Assembly (NCBI GenBank): GCA_024234975.1
Contig: JACKNH010000033.1
Coordinates: 1-39,270, forward strand
Direction of reading: 5' to 3'
Length of the DNA: 39,270 bases
Source: Gammaproteobacteria bacterium
Lineage (GTDB): Bacteria > Pseudomonadota > Gammaproteobacteria > Ga0077536
Made by a program: the position numbers and the translations under genes. A model generated the notes under the pieces. The model worked only from the letters and a program-made list of their open reading frames with translations, searched no databases and was not told where the DNA came from. How positions within the stretch are numbered: position 1 is the first letter of the stretch; the number at the start of each line of letters is the position of its first letter. Shown here one piece after another: positions 1-8,603 of the stretch.

Positions 1-762
1 ATCATTGACCACCGAGTAGTGGACGGACCCGCTGTAGAACCAGTCCAGCCGCGGCACCAGCAGCGCACCATTGCCCATACCAATCTCATACTGGGCGCCC
101 ACACTGGCCAGCCATTCCGGCAGACCGGTGATCCGACGGGTCGCCCCGAGCACCAGCAGGTCATCGGCCTTGACCTTGGTGTAGCCCGCAGTCGCGTCGA
201 TCGTCAGACCATCCACGGGCACCGCGGTGACTTCAAGCTCAATACCTTTGATCTTGGCGGGGCCGGTGACGTAGTCGGTCCACGGTGTCGTCGTCACCGG
301 ACACGGCGACAAGTCCATCGGATTCGGCTCCGGACATTCCTGGCGCGGACGACCAATCGCACGAGTACCATAATCGCTGTAGAACCCGGCGAGATTGACC
401 CGCAGGCGGTTCTCCATGAAATCACTCTTCACGCCCAGTTCGTAGGCCGTCAGCGATTCCGCATCAATCGGCAGCAACTGACGCGCGGTGAACGGCCGCG
501 GGTTGAAGCCCGGCGATCGGAAACCGGTGGCAGCCTGGCCATAGACCATGACGTCTTCCGTGATCTGGTAGTCGATGCCCGCCTTCCAGTCCCAGCGCTT
601 CTTCGAAGCATCGACCACGATCGGGTTCGGCTGGCCCGGCCGCGGCAGGATGTGTAAAAGTTCCCACGATATCGCTTGCTGTGGGCAACCATCGGTGCCG
701 AAGAACTCGCTGGCGCCGGCCCACTTCTGCGGCTCTACAGCAACGGCAATCTCGCCTATCAT
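1..762 (-). pseudogene. TonB-dependent receptor, C-terminal barrel fragment (5' truncated, runs off window)
   Basis: Read on the minus strand from 762 down to the window edge, one open frame encodes outer-membrane beta-barrel sequence typical of TonB-dependent receptors. Visible pieces are WDWKAGIDYQITEDVMVYGQ, then TGFRSPGFNPRP, ESLTAYELGVKSDF, a strand around NLAGFYSDY, KGIELEVTAVPVDGLTID and ATAGYTKVKADD. These are the alternating strands and the 'YE.G.K' and 'KG.E.E' signatures of the C-terminal half. The last strands lie beyond position 1. The frame is closed upstream: a TGA sits directly before the ATG at 760-762, no good ribosome site precedes it, and DNA beyond it belongs to the oppositely oriented DUF1801 gene. 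No TonB box, plug domain or signal peptide can be found. I therefore call it a 5'-truncated remnant. The family is clear; the substrate cannot be told. A functional plug-less barrel is possible but unlikely. Confidence 0.75.
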
Positions 763-824
763 TCAACCCAGTTGTCGCATTCCGTTTGCCCTTCTTCGGA
801 TCAGGACTAAACCAGGAGTTCCAG

Positions 825-1238
825 ATGGCCGAACGCAAGACCAATGAAACCAAAGCCAGCGTCACCGAGTTCATCAATTCCATTGCGGACGAAACCCGGC
901 GCGCGGACTGTCGTGCCATCACCCGGTTGATGGCAAAGGCGACGGGGCTGAAGGCCAGAATGTGGGGCCCCAGCATCATCGGTTTCGGGAAACACCATTA
1001 TCAGTTTGCCAACGGCAAGCCCGGCGAGATCTGCAAGGTGGGGTTCTCACCCCGTGCGCGCGCTTTCTCGTTCTACCTGCCGAAGTTTCCGCAACATGCG
1101 GCGCTGATAAAGCAACTGGGCAAGCACAAGTACAGCGGCGGCTGCCTGCATATCACCCGGTTGGCGGACGTCGATACGGGCGTCCTGCAAACCATGGTTG
1201 AACTTGCGTTCCGTACCGAGGGCGCGGACGCATGTTGA
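825..1238 (+). CDS. DUF1801 (YdhG-like) domain protein
   Basis: A 137-residue soluble protein starting MAERKTNETKASV. An AGGAG ribosome site at 814-818 fixes the start at 825 rather than the upstream in-frame candidate at 681. Family features are the early helix (VTEFINSIADETRRADC), the WGPSIIGFG turn, HHYQFANGKPGEICKVGFSPR, the strand AFSFYLP and the KYSGGCLHI segment. This is the DUF1801 fold, related to proteins annotated as YdhG or intracellular iron chaperone. The biochemical role of this subgroup is not settled. There is no signal peptide, so it is cytoplasmic. It stands alone, back to back with the truncated receptor, and its promoter region overlaps the broken end of that fragment. 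Family assignment is fairly sure; function is unknown. Confidence 0.8.
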   Translation: MAERKTNETKASVTEFINSIADETRRADCRAITRLMAKATGLKARMWGPSIIGFGKHHYQFANGKPGEICKVGFSPRARAFSFYLPKFPQHAALIKQLGKHKYSGGCLHITRLADVDTGVLQTMVELAFRTEGADAC

Positions 1239-1473
1239 ATGCGCAGGGTTCAACCGATACCACCAAAGGGCACCGCAGCACGCTGTCAACGAAATGATGA
1301 CGCGCCACCCTGGCCTGAAAGAACCGGGCCCGACCACCGCACTGTTCAACCATTATCGCCAGTTCCATGGCCGGGCTGCGGAATCACAGTCCGTCTGTTT
1401 CAACCATGCCTTCGACGCCACTCCGTTGCCGAAGCGTCGATTGCTTTCGTCCTGCACGCAAGCGGGGTGAGGC

Positions 1474-1824
1474 ATGAGCGCCAATCGCAGGCTTGTGCTG
1501 TTGAAACTCACGCATACCGTGGTCTGGGCCGTATTCGCCGGCTGCATTCTCGCTATCCCGCTCGCCACTGCACGCGGTGATTTCACCCGGGCCTGGACGT
1601 TCGCGGCCATCGTGTTCGGTGAGGTGTTGATCCTGGCATTCAACCGATGGTCGTGTCCGTTGACCGGCGTGGCCGCCCGCTATACCACCGACCGAAGTGA
1701 TAATTTCGATATTTACCTGCCCTTGTGGCTTGCACGCTACAACAAGACGTTGTTCGGCACCCTGTATGTCGTCGCGCTGATCTATCTGGCCTGGGCCTGG
1801 TTGGCTGGTTCCTCCATCCACTAG
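1474..1824 (+). CDS. small inner-membrane protein with CPLT motif (DUF2784-like)
   Basis: 116 residues with three probable membrane segments: about 10-31 (KLTHTVVWAVFAGCILAIPL), 38-58 (AWTFAAIVFGEVLILAF) and 92-112 (FGTLYVVALIYLAWAWL). Between the second and third lies NRWSCPLTGVAARYT followed by DNFDIYLPLWLARYN. A Cys-Pro-Leu-Thr sequence after a hydrophobic helix, followed by an acidic/aromatic loop, resembles the DUF2784 family of small membrane proteins, though I would not insist on it. The start ATG at 1474 follows GGGGTGAGGC. The role is unknown. It is preceded by about 235 bases (1239-1473) in which I see no gene, and followed 111 bases later by the serine hydrolase, so it may be monocistronic. 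Confidence 0.7.
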   Translation: MSANRRLVLLKLTHTVVWAVFAGCILAIPLATARGDFTRAWTFAAIVFGEVLILAFNRWSCPLTGVAARYTTDRSDNFDIYLPLWLARYNKTLFGTLYVVALIYLAWAWLAGSSIH

Positions 1825-1935
1825 TCCCCACGACCGGCAATGGCGCAGACCATGACCAAGTCATTCGCGAATTGAACCTGCGGCCGATTCGCCATACAAA
1901 GGCAACTCGGACACGTTCGCGGGGGGAACTTCACC

Positions 1936-3162
1936 ATGTACTTGAGATTCTGGCCGGCGATTGCCGCGCTGCTGTTGTCACAGACGGTTCACGCTGCTCA
2001 ATTCACTGCGGCCGGCAAGGCTGAGCTTGATGCCTACTTGCAAGCTGCCGTCACCAACACCCATATTCCGGGCATGGTCGCGCTGGTCGTTGACCGCGAC
2101 GGCGTGATCTACGAACAGGCGTTCGGCCTGATGGATTCCGCGAAACAACGGCCGATGTCACCCACCGCGATCTTCCGCCTGGCATCCATGACCAAGGCCA
2201 TCACCTCGACGGCCGCGATGATCCTGGTGGAGGAAGGCAAGGTCCGGCTCGACGCGCCCGTCGCCGACTACCTGCCCGGTTTCGACAAGCTCGAAGTCCT
2301 GAGCAGCTGGAATGCCGAAGACGGCAGCTATACCGCGCGGCCGGCGCGTACTGCAATGACAGTGCGGCATCTGCTGACCAACACGTCCGGCCTCGCGTAT
2401 GCCTTTGTCAGTGAGCCCATCAACAAGCTGACTGGCGGCGCCATCGGCGGTAGCGCGGTCGGTCTGCCGCTGCAGTTCGATCCGGGGACTGACTGGGTTT
2501 ATGGCGAGAGCACGCGCGTGCTGGGGCGATTGATTGAAGCTGTCAGCGGCCAGGATCTGGCCGATTTTCTGCGCAGCCGTCTGCTGCAACCGCTGGGTAT
2601 GCCGGACACCACATTCGACGTTCCACTGGCGGACCATGAACGTGTCGTTACCACACATCAATATGACGGTACACGGATGACGGAAACACCCAACCCGGAC
2701 GGGGTCATTTCGTCCCCCCACAATGGCGATGGCGGATTGAACGGGACGGCGCGCGACTATGGCCGCTTCATCCGGCTGTTCCTGAACGAAGGACGCTCCG
2801 ATGATGTGACGGTGTTGCAGCCGGCGACGATTGCATTGATGGGACGCAATCACACCGCGCCGGTCACGATTCAAGCCATGCACAGCACCAATCTGCTGGT
2901 CAGCCGCGATTTTCCGCTCGGCGCCGGCAGTGACAGCCATGCGCTGGGATTTCAGCGCACCGAAACCATGCAACCCGGTCTGCGATCGGCGGGTTCACTG
3001 TCATGGGCCGGCATATACAATACCGAATTCTGGATCGACCCCGTGCAAGGAATAGGCGCGGTGCTGTTGATGCAATACCTGCCGTTTTACGACGCCGCGG
3101 CAATCGAAGTATTGCAGGGTTTTGAGCGTCGCATCTATTCCGACCTGCGCAGGCCGGATTGA
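1936..3162 (+). CDS. secreted serine hydrolase, beta-lactamase (class C/EstB) family
   Basis: 408 residues. A Sec signal peptide spans residues 1-20 (hydrophobic FWPAIAALLLS, cleavage after VHA). The nucleophile motif S-x-x-K is S84-M-T-K87 in FRLASMTKA. The second motif is Y189-G-E-S, with Tyr as the usual general-base partner in EstB-type esterases. Near the C-terminus SWAGIYNTEFWIDP replaces the KTG box of true beta-lactamases, as is normal in this esterase/peptidase branch. Family members hydrolyse esters, beta-lactams or D-amino-acid peptides in the periplasm; the substrate cannot be predicted here. A purine-rich GGGGGGAAC lies just before the ATG. The gene is followed 20 bases later by the DUF1348 gene, so the two may be co-transcribed. 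Family is certain; substrate unknown. Confidence 0.9.
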   Translation: MYLRFWPAIAALLLSQTVHAAQFTAAGKAELDAYLQAAVTNTHIPGMVALVVDRDGVIYEQAFGLMDSAKQRPMSPTAIFRLASMTKAITSTAAMILVEEGKVRLDAPVADYLPGFDKLEVLSSWNAEDGSYTARPARTAMTVRHLLTNTSGLAYAFVSEPINKLTGGAIGGSAVGLPLQFDPGTDWVYGESTRVLGRLIEAVSGQDLADFLRSRLLQPLGMPDTTFDVPLADHERVVTTHQYDGTRMTETPNPDGVISSPHNGDGGLNGTARDYGRFIRLFLNEGRSDDVTVLQPATIALMGRNHTAPVTIQAMHSTNLLVSRDFPLGAGSDSHALGFQRTETMQPGLRSAGSLSWAGIYNTEFWIDPVQGIGAVLLMQYLPFYDAAAIEVLQGFERRIYSDLRRPD

Positions 3163-3182
3163 ACTTAAGGAAAATCGTCCCG

Positions 3183-3662
3183 ATGTCCGGACAGGAAAAC
3201 CCGCGCCCCCCATTCCCTCCGTTTGATGAAGCCACTGCCGCGGCCAAGGTTCGTGCAGCCGAAGATGCGTGGAATACGCATGATCCAAAGCGTGTTGCGC
3301 TGGCCTACACGCCGGATTGCGCATGGCGGAATCGCGCGGAGTTCTTCAGCGGCCGCCAGGCCATCGAAGAATTTCTCACGCGCAAGTGGACACGGGAACT
3401 CGACTACCGGCTGATAAAGGAACTCTGGGCGTTTCATGGCAACCGCATCGCCGTACGCTTCGCCTACGAATGGCACGACGATTCCGGCCAGTGGTATCGC
3501 TCATACGGCAACGAAAACTGGGAGTTCAATCCGGCAGGTTTCATGCAGAGGCGCATCGCGAGCATCAACGACATGCCTATCGAAGAAGCCGCGCGAAAAT
3601 TCTTCTGGCCGCACGGCCGTCGCCCCGACGACCATCCGGGCCTGTCTGAACTCGGCTTGTAG
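3183..3662 (+). CDS. DUF1348 family protein (NTF2/SnoaL-like fold)
   Basis: 159 residues from the ATG at 3183, which has AAGGA about ten bases upstream. A TTG at 3159 that overlaps the previous stop is less likely. The sequence PPFPPFDEATAAAKVRAAED, AWNTHDPKRVALAYTPD, WRNRAEFFSGRQAIEEFL, RKWTRELDYRLIKELWAF and FAYEWHDDSGQWYRSYGNE is characteristic of DUF1348, one of the NTF2-like cone-shaped folds. These small proteins are usually cytoplasmic and have no agreed reaction. There is no signal peptide. It lies close behind the serine hydrolase on the same strand, with no terminator seen between them. After it, 3663-3747 is a short convergent gap with nothing recognisable. Family call is strong; function unknown. 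Confidence 0.88.
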   Translation: MSGQENPRPPFPPFDEATAAAKVRAAEDAWNTHDPKRVALAYTPDCAWRNRAEFFSGRQAIEEFLTRKWTRELDYRLIKELWAFHGNRIAVRFAYEWHDDSGQWYRSYGNENWEFNPAGFMQRRIASINDMPIEEAARKFFWPHGRRPDDHPGLSELGL

Positions 3663-3747
3663 CCGTCGCACCAGAAGTTGACGCCGAAGCGGACATCGCA
3701 CCTGCCATTGTTACGGGCGCCGTGTCCTTACTCGCTGCGAAAGCGCA

Positions 3748-4383
3748 TTACAGCGCGCCGGCCTCCTTCAGCAGGTCTGCAACTGCCTGTGCGAGTTTTT
3801 CGTAGCCGCGCGCATTGGGATGTACGGTATCGGACTTGAGTGACTGGTCGCCGAGGATGTCGGCCAGCGCATCTTCCACCAACGGGACGTCGGCGGCCGT
3901 GGCGACCTGACGATAAACATCGGCGGTCTGCAGGTTGAATACCGTCGGCTGCGGCACGCCTATCAGCACCACCGCCACTGATCGCTCGCGCGCGGCGGCA
4001 ATCATTGCCGCCAGATTCTCGCGCAGCTGTTGCACCGGCTGCTTGCGCAGTAAGTCATTGCCCCCATGGCACAGCAGCAGCACAGCCGGATGGACGCGGT
4101 CGAGCACCTCCGGCAAGCGTGCCAGGCCCGCCCGCGACAATTCGCCCGGGACACCTGAACGCACCACTTCGTGTTCTATCAGCGTGGCGAGAACCGCTGG
4201 ATAGCTACGTTCACCGCTGGCGCCGGTGCCGAAAGTCAGGCTGTCGCCGAATGCAAGCAGAACGGCGTCCGTTGCCAGCCGCGGCAGACGTGGCGTATCG
4301 CCGCCACAACCGGACATGAGCGCCAGGAAGATGACCAGCAGCAGCCCGCGGAATCTGTCAATTACCTTTGCTATCGCCATCAT
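3748..4383 (-). CDS. SGNH/GDSL lipoprotein esterase (TesA-like arylesterase)
   Basis: 211 residues counted from the ATG at 4381-4383, chosen because GGAG sits six bases before it. The frame stays open up to 4668, but that extension has no protein-like character. The N-terminus is basic, then hydrophobic (GLLLVIFLALMSGC), which looks like a lipoprotein signal with Cys26 as the lipidated residue, so the enzyme is probably membrane-anchored in the periplasm. All SGNH blocks are present: block I FGDSLTFG (Ser48), the glycine block around GVPGELSRAGLARL, block III GGND (Asn109), and block V DTVHP (Asp185, His188). This matches the TesA / acyl-CoA thioesterase-arylesterase branch. Expected reaction: hydrolysis of short acyl or aryl esters and lysophospholipids. 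It stands divergent from the TPR protein at 4713. Confidence 0.88.
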   Translation of the reverse strand: MMAIAKVIDRFRGLLLVIFLALMSGCGGDTPRLPRLATDAVLLAFGDSLTFGTGASGERSYPAVLATLIEHEVVRSGVPGELSRAGLARLPEVLDRVHPAVLLLCHGGNDLLRKQPVQQLRENLAAMIAAARERSVAVVLIGVPQPTVFNLQTADVYRQVATAADVPLVEDALADILGDQSLKSDTVHPNARGYEKLAQAVADLLKEAGAL

Positions 4384-4712
4384 TGTGATCTCCATTTGCT
4401 GAGGAATCCCGCTGACATTTGTGAGGGGTTGCAGCGCATATGTGAGTATCGGCACACTTGCACGTGCGCTATCGCCACGCGCGCGCATGCGATGCTGCAG
4501 CGCATGCGCCTGACATGTTTTGCGCCTCACTTTTACGATCGTCAAAGTCACGCCAACGATGAACCCTGACGCCACCCTGCGGAACAAACAGACGCCAATC
4601 AAAACCAACCCCGGCCTGCGAATAATACAATCGGTCGTGGAACCGCAGACAACCAATGCTGGTCTCAAGCACGAAATGCGCCGCCGTTCGTCAAGCGCAG
4701 GGTAATGGCAGT
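4384..4712. other. intergenic region between divergent SGNH esterase and TPR protein genes
   Basis: About 330 bases with no credible gene, although frames are open on both strands. It must hold the promoters of both neighbours. It contains two copies of GCGCATGCG at 4483-4491 and 4500-4508. Each copy is nearly self-complementary, so the segment can fold or bind a dimeric protein. A TACAAT hexamer near 4625 is a possible -10 element for the TPR gene, but I see no good -35 before it. Nothing else was recognised. Confidence 0.4.
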
Positions 4713-5249
4713 ATGAAAAAAATGTTGATCTTCCCCTTGATGCTCGCTGCTGTGAGCGTATTGATTACCAGCACTGTCGCGCAGGCCCAGACCGGCACAC
4801 GGGTAGGCGGTATGTCGACCCGACAGGACGTTATCTGGTTCAGTGAACCCAGTGAAATCGCCCAGATCAGGCACCTGATGCAGGTGGGGAAAGGCGAGGA
4901 AGCGGTCAGGACGGCGCGAAATTTCGTCGAGCGTCTGCGTAACATGAATCCGCCCGATGCCCTCGTCCAACGCTATTTCGCACTGACCGCGCTGTGTTCG
5001 GCACTGACGCAGACGCAGGAACTGGAAGAAGCCATCGCCAACTGCACTGACGCGGTCGAACTGTTTCCATCACGCTGGCAGGCGCTCAATAACCGGGGCA
5101 CCGCCCATTACGTCGGCGGCAACTACGCCGCCGCGCTGGCCGATTACCAACGTGCCTACGAGTTGGAGAAGGACAACGCCAGCCAGGCGCGGCAGATGAT
5201 TCAGCACAACATTGACCTTGCCACGCAGCGGCTTCCCACTGATCGCTGA
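4713..5249 (+). CDS. secreted tetratricopeptide-repeat protein
   Basis: 178 residues from the ATG at 4713. The N-terminus MKKMLIFPLMLAAVSVLI followed by STVAQAQ is a textbook Sec signal peptide, with cleavage near residue 26. An upstream in-frame ATG at 4656 would bury this signal and is rejected. The mature protein has helical repeats: roughly 55-85 (EIAQIRHLMQVGKGEEAVRT), 90-125 (PDALVQRYFALTALCSALTQ), and a clear TPR pair at about 125-165, where AIANCTDAVELFPSRWQALN is followed by NRGTAHYVGGNYAAALADYQ. TPRs mediate protein contacts, so this is probably a periplasmic adaptor or assembly factor. The partner is not evident from the neighbours. It is convergent with the MATE gene, separated by 21 bases. 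Confidence 0.8.
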   Translation: MKKMLIFPLMLAAVSVLITSTVAQAQTGTRVGGMSTRQDVIWFSEPSEIAQIRHLMQVGKGEEAVRTARNFVERLRNMNPPDALVQRYFALTALCSALTQTQELEEAIANCTDAVELFPSRWQALNNRGTAHYVGGNYAAALADYQRAYELEKDNASQARQMIQHNIDLATQRLPTDR

Positions 5250-5270
5250 GCAACGAATTCAGAATAACAG

Positions 5271-6602
5271 TCAGTTGGTCTTCGGGCCCGGCACATCACG
5301 ATCCAACGCCCGGTAGCAGTACAACAACGTGCCGGCGCGGGCGAAATAGCTCACCAGAAATGCCACCCACAAGCCGTGATTGCCCCACGGCGTCAATATC
5401 CACCATGCCATCAGGTATATCGCCAGTGCGATCAGCATCGCATTGCGCATGGCCACGGTTCGCGTGGCGCCTATGAAGATGCCGTCCAGTTGAAACGCCC
5501 AGACACCCAGGAGCGGTACGGCGGCGGCCCACAGGCTGAATGTCCGCGCCGTCTCGCGTACGGCGGTATCAATGGTCAGGATATCGATCCATCGCGGGGC
5601 CGCGATCACAAAAGCCAGCGACAAGGCGACGGCCAGCAGCGCCGACCACAGCGTCGTCACACCGACTGCCCGCCGGAACAATCTCTGGTCGCGCGCGCCA
5701 AGCGCCCGCCCGACCAATGCTTCGGCCGCGAAGGCGAGTCCATCGAGAAAGAATGCGCTGAAGCTGATGAATTGCATCAGCACCGCATTGGCGGCAAGTA
5801 TCACGTCGCCTTGCGCCGCGCCGCGGCTGACGAACCAGGCGAACATTGCGATCAACGCCAGCGAGCGCAACATGATGTCCGCATTGACCGTCACCATCCG
5901 GCGCAAACGTTGCATTTCCAGTGCTCGTCGCACGCCGACCGGATAACCGGCCTGCCGCGCGAACCGGAAGGCGATGACGAGCCCCACGGTGACTGCCAGG
6001 CATTCCGCGATCACGGTGCCGGCCGCCACGCCTCGCACTCCCATGCCCAGCCCTACGACGAACATCAGGTCCAGCACGATATTGGCGATATTCAGAACCA
6101 GTTGCAGTACCAGGCCAATGTCCGTGCGGCCCAGCCCGATGAACCACCCCAGCAGGGCGTAATTGGCAAGTGTCGCCGGCGCGGCCCAGATGCGGATATC
6201 AAAGTAACCACGCGCCAGGCCCTCCACCGCGGGACTGCCGTCCAGCAGGCCGAACGCTGCCAGGCGTAATGGCCACTGCAGGATTACCAGCGCGCCGCCG
6301 GCCACCAACGCGAACAACAGCGAGCGGCTGAGTTCAGCACCGACTTGATCCGGCTGGCCCGCGCCCAGCGCCTGCGCCGTCAACCCGGTTGTGCCCATGC
6401 GCAGGAAGCCGAACGCCCAGAACACGAACGAGAAGATCAGCGCACCGACGGCAACGGCGCCGATATGCGCGGGGTCCGGAATGCGCCCGACGACCGCGGT
6501 ATCAACGACACCCAACAGCGGTGTCGACAGATTGGAAATCATCACCGGCACCGCCAGCTTGAGCACGGACCGATGGGTGATTGTGAACGTCGGCTCGGTC
6601 AT
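5271..6602 (-). CDS. dinF: MATE family efflux transporter, DinF type
   Basis: 443 residues with about twelve hydrophobic segments arranged as two similar six-helix halves. The opening SVLKLAVPVMISNLSTPLLG, then VVDTAVVGR, GFLRMGTTGLTAQALGAG and NYALLGWFIGLGRTD closely follow the E. coli DinF pattern rather than NorM. MATE transporters export cationic organic compounds in exchange for H+ or Na+. DinF has been linked to SOS induction and to protection from bile salts and oxidative stress in E. coli. I see no LexA box in the 46-base gap before this start, so SOS control is not supported here. It is third in a minus-strand run after the PPIase and HupE genes and is probably co-transcribed with them. 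Confidence 0.9.
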   Translation of the reverse strand: MTEPTFTITHRSVLKLAVPVMISNLSTPLLGVVDTAVVGRIPDPAHIGAVAVGALIFSFVFWAFGFLRMGTTGLTAQALGAGQPDQVGAELSRSLLFALVAGGALVILQWPLRLAAFGLLDGSPAVEGLARGYFDIRIWAAPATLANYALLGWFIGLGRTDIGLVLQLVLNIANIVLDLMFVVGLGMGVRGVAAGTVIAECLAVTVGLVIAFRFARQAGYPVGVRRALEMQRLRRMVTVNADIMLRSLALIAMFAWFVSRGAAQGDVILAANAVLMQFISFSAFFLDGLAFAAEALVGRALGARDQRLFRRAVGVTTLWSALLAVALSLAFVIAAPRWIDILTIDTAVRETARTFSLWAAAVPLLGVWAFQLDGIFIGATRTVAMRNAMLIALAIYLMAWWILTPWGNHGLWVAFLVSYFARAGTLLYCYRALDRDVPGPKTN

Positions 6603-6648
6603 GGATGGCTGCGTTATTCAGCGATCATCGAACAACGTCGTCAACGCC

Positions 6649-7632
6649 TCACCATAAGAGAATGCTGCGCTGGAGGATCCAGAATACGGCGACGGGCCCC
6701 ATCAGGTAGGCTGCAGACACGCGAAAACTGCGCGCGCCCGCAGGCGCCAGACGTCGCAGCAGGAGCACGAAGCAGAGCAGCACCGCGATGAACATCAACT
6801 GGCCGATCTCGACACCCGCGTTGAAGGCGGCCAGCGCGATGCCCAGTGACCGCGCCGGTAATCCAATATCGAGCAATGCACCGGCGAATCCCAACCCGTG
6901 CAGCAAGCCGAATGTGAACGCGCTAGCCCATGGCTGCCGTTGCGTGACTGAAGCAGCTGCCGGCCGGGTCGCTTCGACAGCAAGCAGCAGGATACTGAGT
7001 GCGATACCGACTTCCACCGGCGCCGCAGGCAGCCTGATCCAGCCCAGCACGGCGGTGGCCAGGGTCAAAGTATGCGCCAGGGTGAACGCAGTGACGGTCC
7101 ACAGCAGGCGACGATAGCCGACTACGACAATGAAGAGTCCGAGTACAAACAGCAGATGGTCGATGCCTTCGATAATGTGCTGAATGCCTAGCAGCAGGTA
7201 CTGCATGGCCACCTGCCCGGCCGAATTCGGTTTGCCGATGACAATGGCCGGCACCGCCGGTGTCAGCCTGGCGTCAAACATGTCTCCGGCCAGGTACTCA
7301 ACGTGCAGCAAGGCATCGGTATGCGTTGCGGGCAGACCTTCAATGGCGATGCGCTGCCCTGGCAGTGGTTCCCGGCATGCCAACGTACCGTGCAGAATTC
7401 GAACCCGCACGTCCATCCGGCTGCGTACATCGCCATCGACTTCGCATGCTGCAGGGAATTCGGGCGCAAGAACATTTGCCAGCCCGCCTTCCACCGAAAG
7501 CTTCCATGTCACCGCAAAGCGATTAGGTGCGAATTCGCGCAGACCAAGGAATGCGGGATCGAGCTGATGAGCCTGCGCAGCACCGGCAACCCACTGCAGA
7601 CTCAACAGCAAAGCAAACAGAACCGGCTTCAC
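6649..7632 (-). CDS. HupE/UreJ family membrane protein with exported N-terminal domain
   Basis: 327 residues starting with GTG at 7632, which overlaps the stop codon of the PPIase gene by four bases, a mark of translational coupling. Residues 1-21 form a Sec signal (LFALLLSLQWVAGAAQA). Residues 22-140 form a soluble, probably periplasmic domain beginning HQLDPAFLGLREF. The C-terminal half has six or seven membrane helices and carries the family signature LLGIQHIIEGIDHLLFVLGL and the later FGLLHGLGFAGALLD. Classical HupE and UreJ are nickel permeases. This longer form with an N-terminal extracytoplasmic domain is common next to parvulins in proteobacteria and its substrate is not established. 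No hydrogenase or urease gene lies in the window, so nickel transport should not be assumed. Confidence 0.88.
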   Translation of the reverse strand: MKPVLFALLLSLQWVAGAAQAHQLDPAFLGLREFAPNRFAVTWKLSVEGGLANVLAPEFPAACEVDGDVRSRMDVRVRILHGTLACREPLPGQRIAIEGLPATHTDALLHVEYLAGDMFDARLTPAVPAIVIGKPNSAGQVAMQYLLLGIQHIIEGIDHLLFVLGLFIVVVGYRRLLWTVTAFTLAHTLTLATAVLGWIRLPAAPVEVGIALSILLLAVEATRPAAASVTQRQPWASAFTFGLLHGLGFAGALLDIGLPARSLGIALAAFNAGVEIGQLMFIAVLLCFVLLLRRLAPAGARSFRVSAAYLMGPVAVFWILQRSILLW

Positions 7633-8471
7633 TCAGGGGTTACCTGCGGTGCTTGCGGATATTCAATGGTAACGCGGTAACGCTCACGCAATCGGCGATA
7701 GGCTTCCTCGTTGTCACGTTTGCGCCGTTCAGCGACGTAACTGTCAATGACCACCGATCGGATATCCTCAAAAGCCGGCATCGTGGCCGGCGACACCTCG
7801 AACAATCTCGTGACATGCCAGCCCAATGCGCTTCGCACCGGCTCGCGCCACTCGTCCCTGGGGCCGGCCAGCAGGTCTTGGACAAAGGCGGCGCCGAACA
7901 GAACAATCAGCCGGTCCTCGTCCGCACGCTCAAACTTGCGACCAAATGTATCTGATTCGGCAACGACGTCGGCGGCAGGGTCTTCCTGCAGCAGATTGAA
8001 AGCCTGCTGCGCGCCCGTAACATTGTCAGGTTCGAAAAAAATCTGCTCAAAAGAGATCTGGGCGGGACGCAGGAATCGATTCCTGTTGGCCTCGTAGAAA
8101 TTGCGGATATCCCGTTCATCGGGTGCCGGCGATTCTACCGTGTCCTCGAGCAGGAAGCGCATTTTGGCAATCAGTCGCTTGCGCACCTCTTCGTCGCCCG
8201 CGTCCATCTGCAGCCGCAGTGCCTCGCGCAGCAGGATCTCGTCATCTATCACCGGCTGCAGCAGTGCGGAAATTTCGGCTTCAGTAAGGGTCGCGGCCGG
8301 GTCATTCATCGTGGCGTTTGCGACAACCGATTGCACCGTAGCGCTGCCGATGTGGATCGAACGGGTGTCGCTTTCGACTTCAACTGCGGGATGTCGCCAT
8401 TGAAAAACAGCGAATGCCAGTACGCCCAGCGCAATGAAGTGAACCAGCGGCTCTCTGAAAATTTTCGACAT
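7629..8471 (-). CDS. membrane-anchored parvulin-type peptidyl-prolyl isomerase
   Basis: 280 residues from the ATG at 8469-8471. The in-frame ATG at 8552 adds an unlikely basic leader without a hydrophobic core and is rejected. After MSKIFREPLVHF there is one N-terminal membrane helix (IALGVLAFAVFQW), then a SurA/PpiD-like helical chaperone region (about 30-125, with LQPVIDDEILLREALRLQMD and RKRLIAKMRFLLED). A degenerate parvulin domain follows (about 125-240: NRFLRPAQISFEQIFFEP, then LGWHVTRLFEV), and then a C-terminal helical tail. The role is probably folding of exported proteins at the outer face of the inner membrane. The four-base overlap with the HupE gene suggests it helps fold that protein or its N-terminal domain. 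A 132-base divergent gap separates it from the dehydratase. Confidence 0.85.
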   Translation of the reverse strand: MSKIFREPLVHFIALGVLAFAVFQWRHPAVEVESDTRSIHIGSATVQSVVANATMNDPAATLTEAEISALLQPVIDDEILLREALRLQMDAGDEEVRKRLIAKMRFLLEDTVESPAPDERDIRNFYEANRNRFLRPAQISFEQIFFEPDNVTGAQQAFNLLQEDPAADVVAESDTFGRKFERADEDRLIVLFGAAFVQDLLAGPRDEWREPVRSALGWHVTRLFEVSPATMPAFEDIRSVVIDSYVAERRKRDNEEAYRRLRERYRVTIEYPQAPQVTPE

Positions 8472-8603
8472 TTTGCTGTTACTGCGTAACCCGCCGGAGT
8501 CTGCAATTGTAATGCGTTGACCAGGCCGCCAGTTTACACGGCAACAGCGCACTCTTGATGCGTTACCATGCGCGATATCAAATCAGCATGACGAGGCGGC
8601 ACG

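Noticed and set aside
1198..1580. Overlapping plus-strand open frames between the DUF1801 and CPLT-motif genes
   Set aside because: They start inside the DUF1801 gene or lack a ribosome site, and their products (His/Pro/Arg-rich) look like no protein family.
4384..4668. N-terminal extension of the SGNH esterase frame
   Set aside because: The frame is open but would bury the lipoprotein signal, has no ribosome site, and the internal ATG at 4383 has a good one.
6603..6648. LexA box in front of the dinF-like gene
   Set aside because: No CTGT-N8-ACAG sequence is present in the short gap; the gene is internal to an apparent operon.
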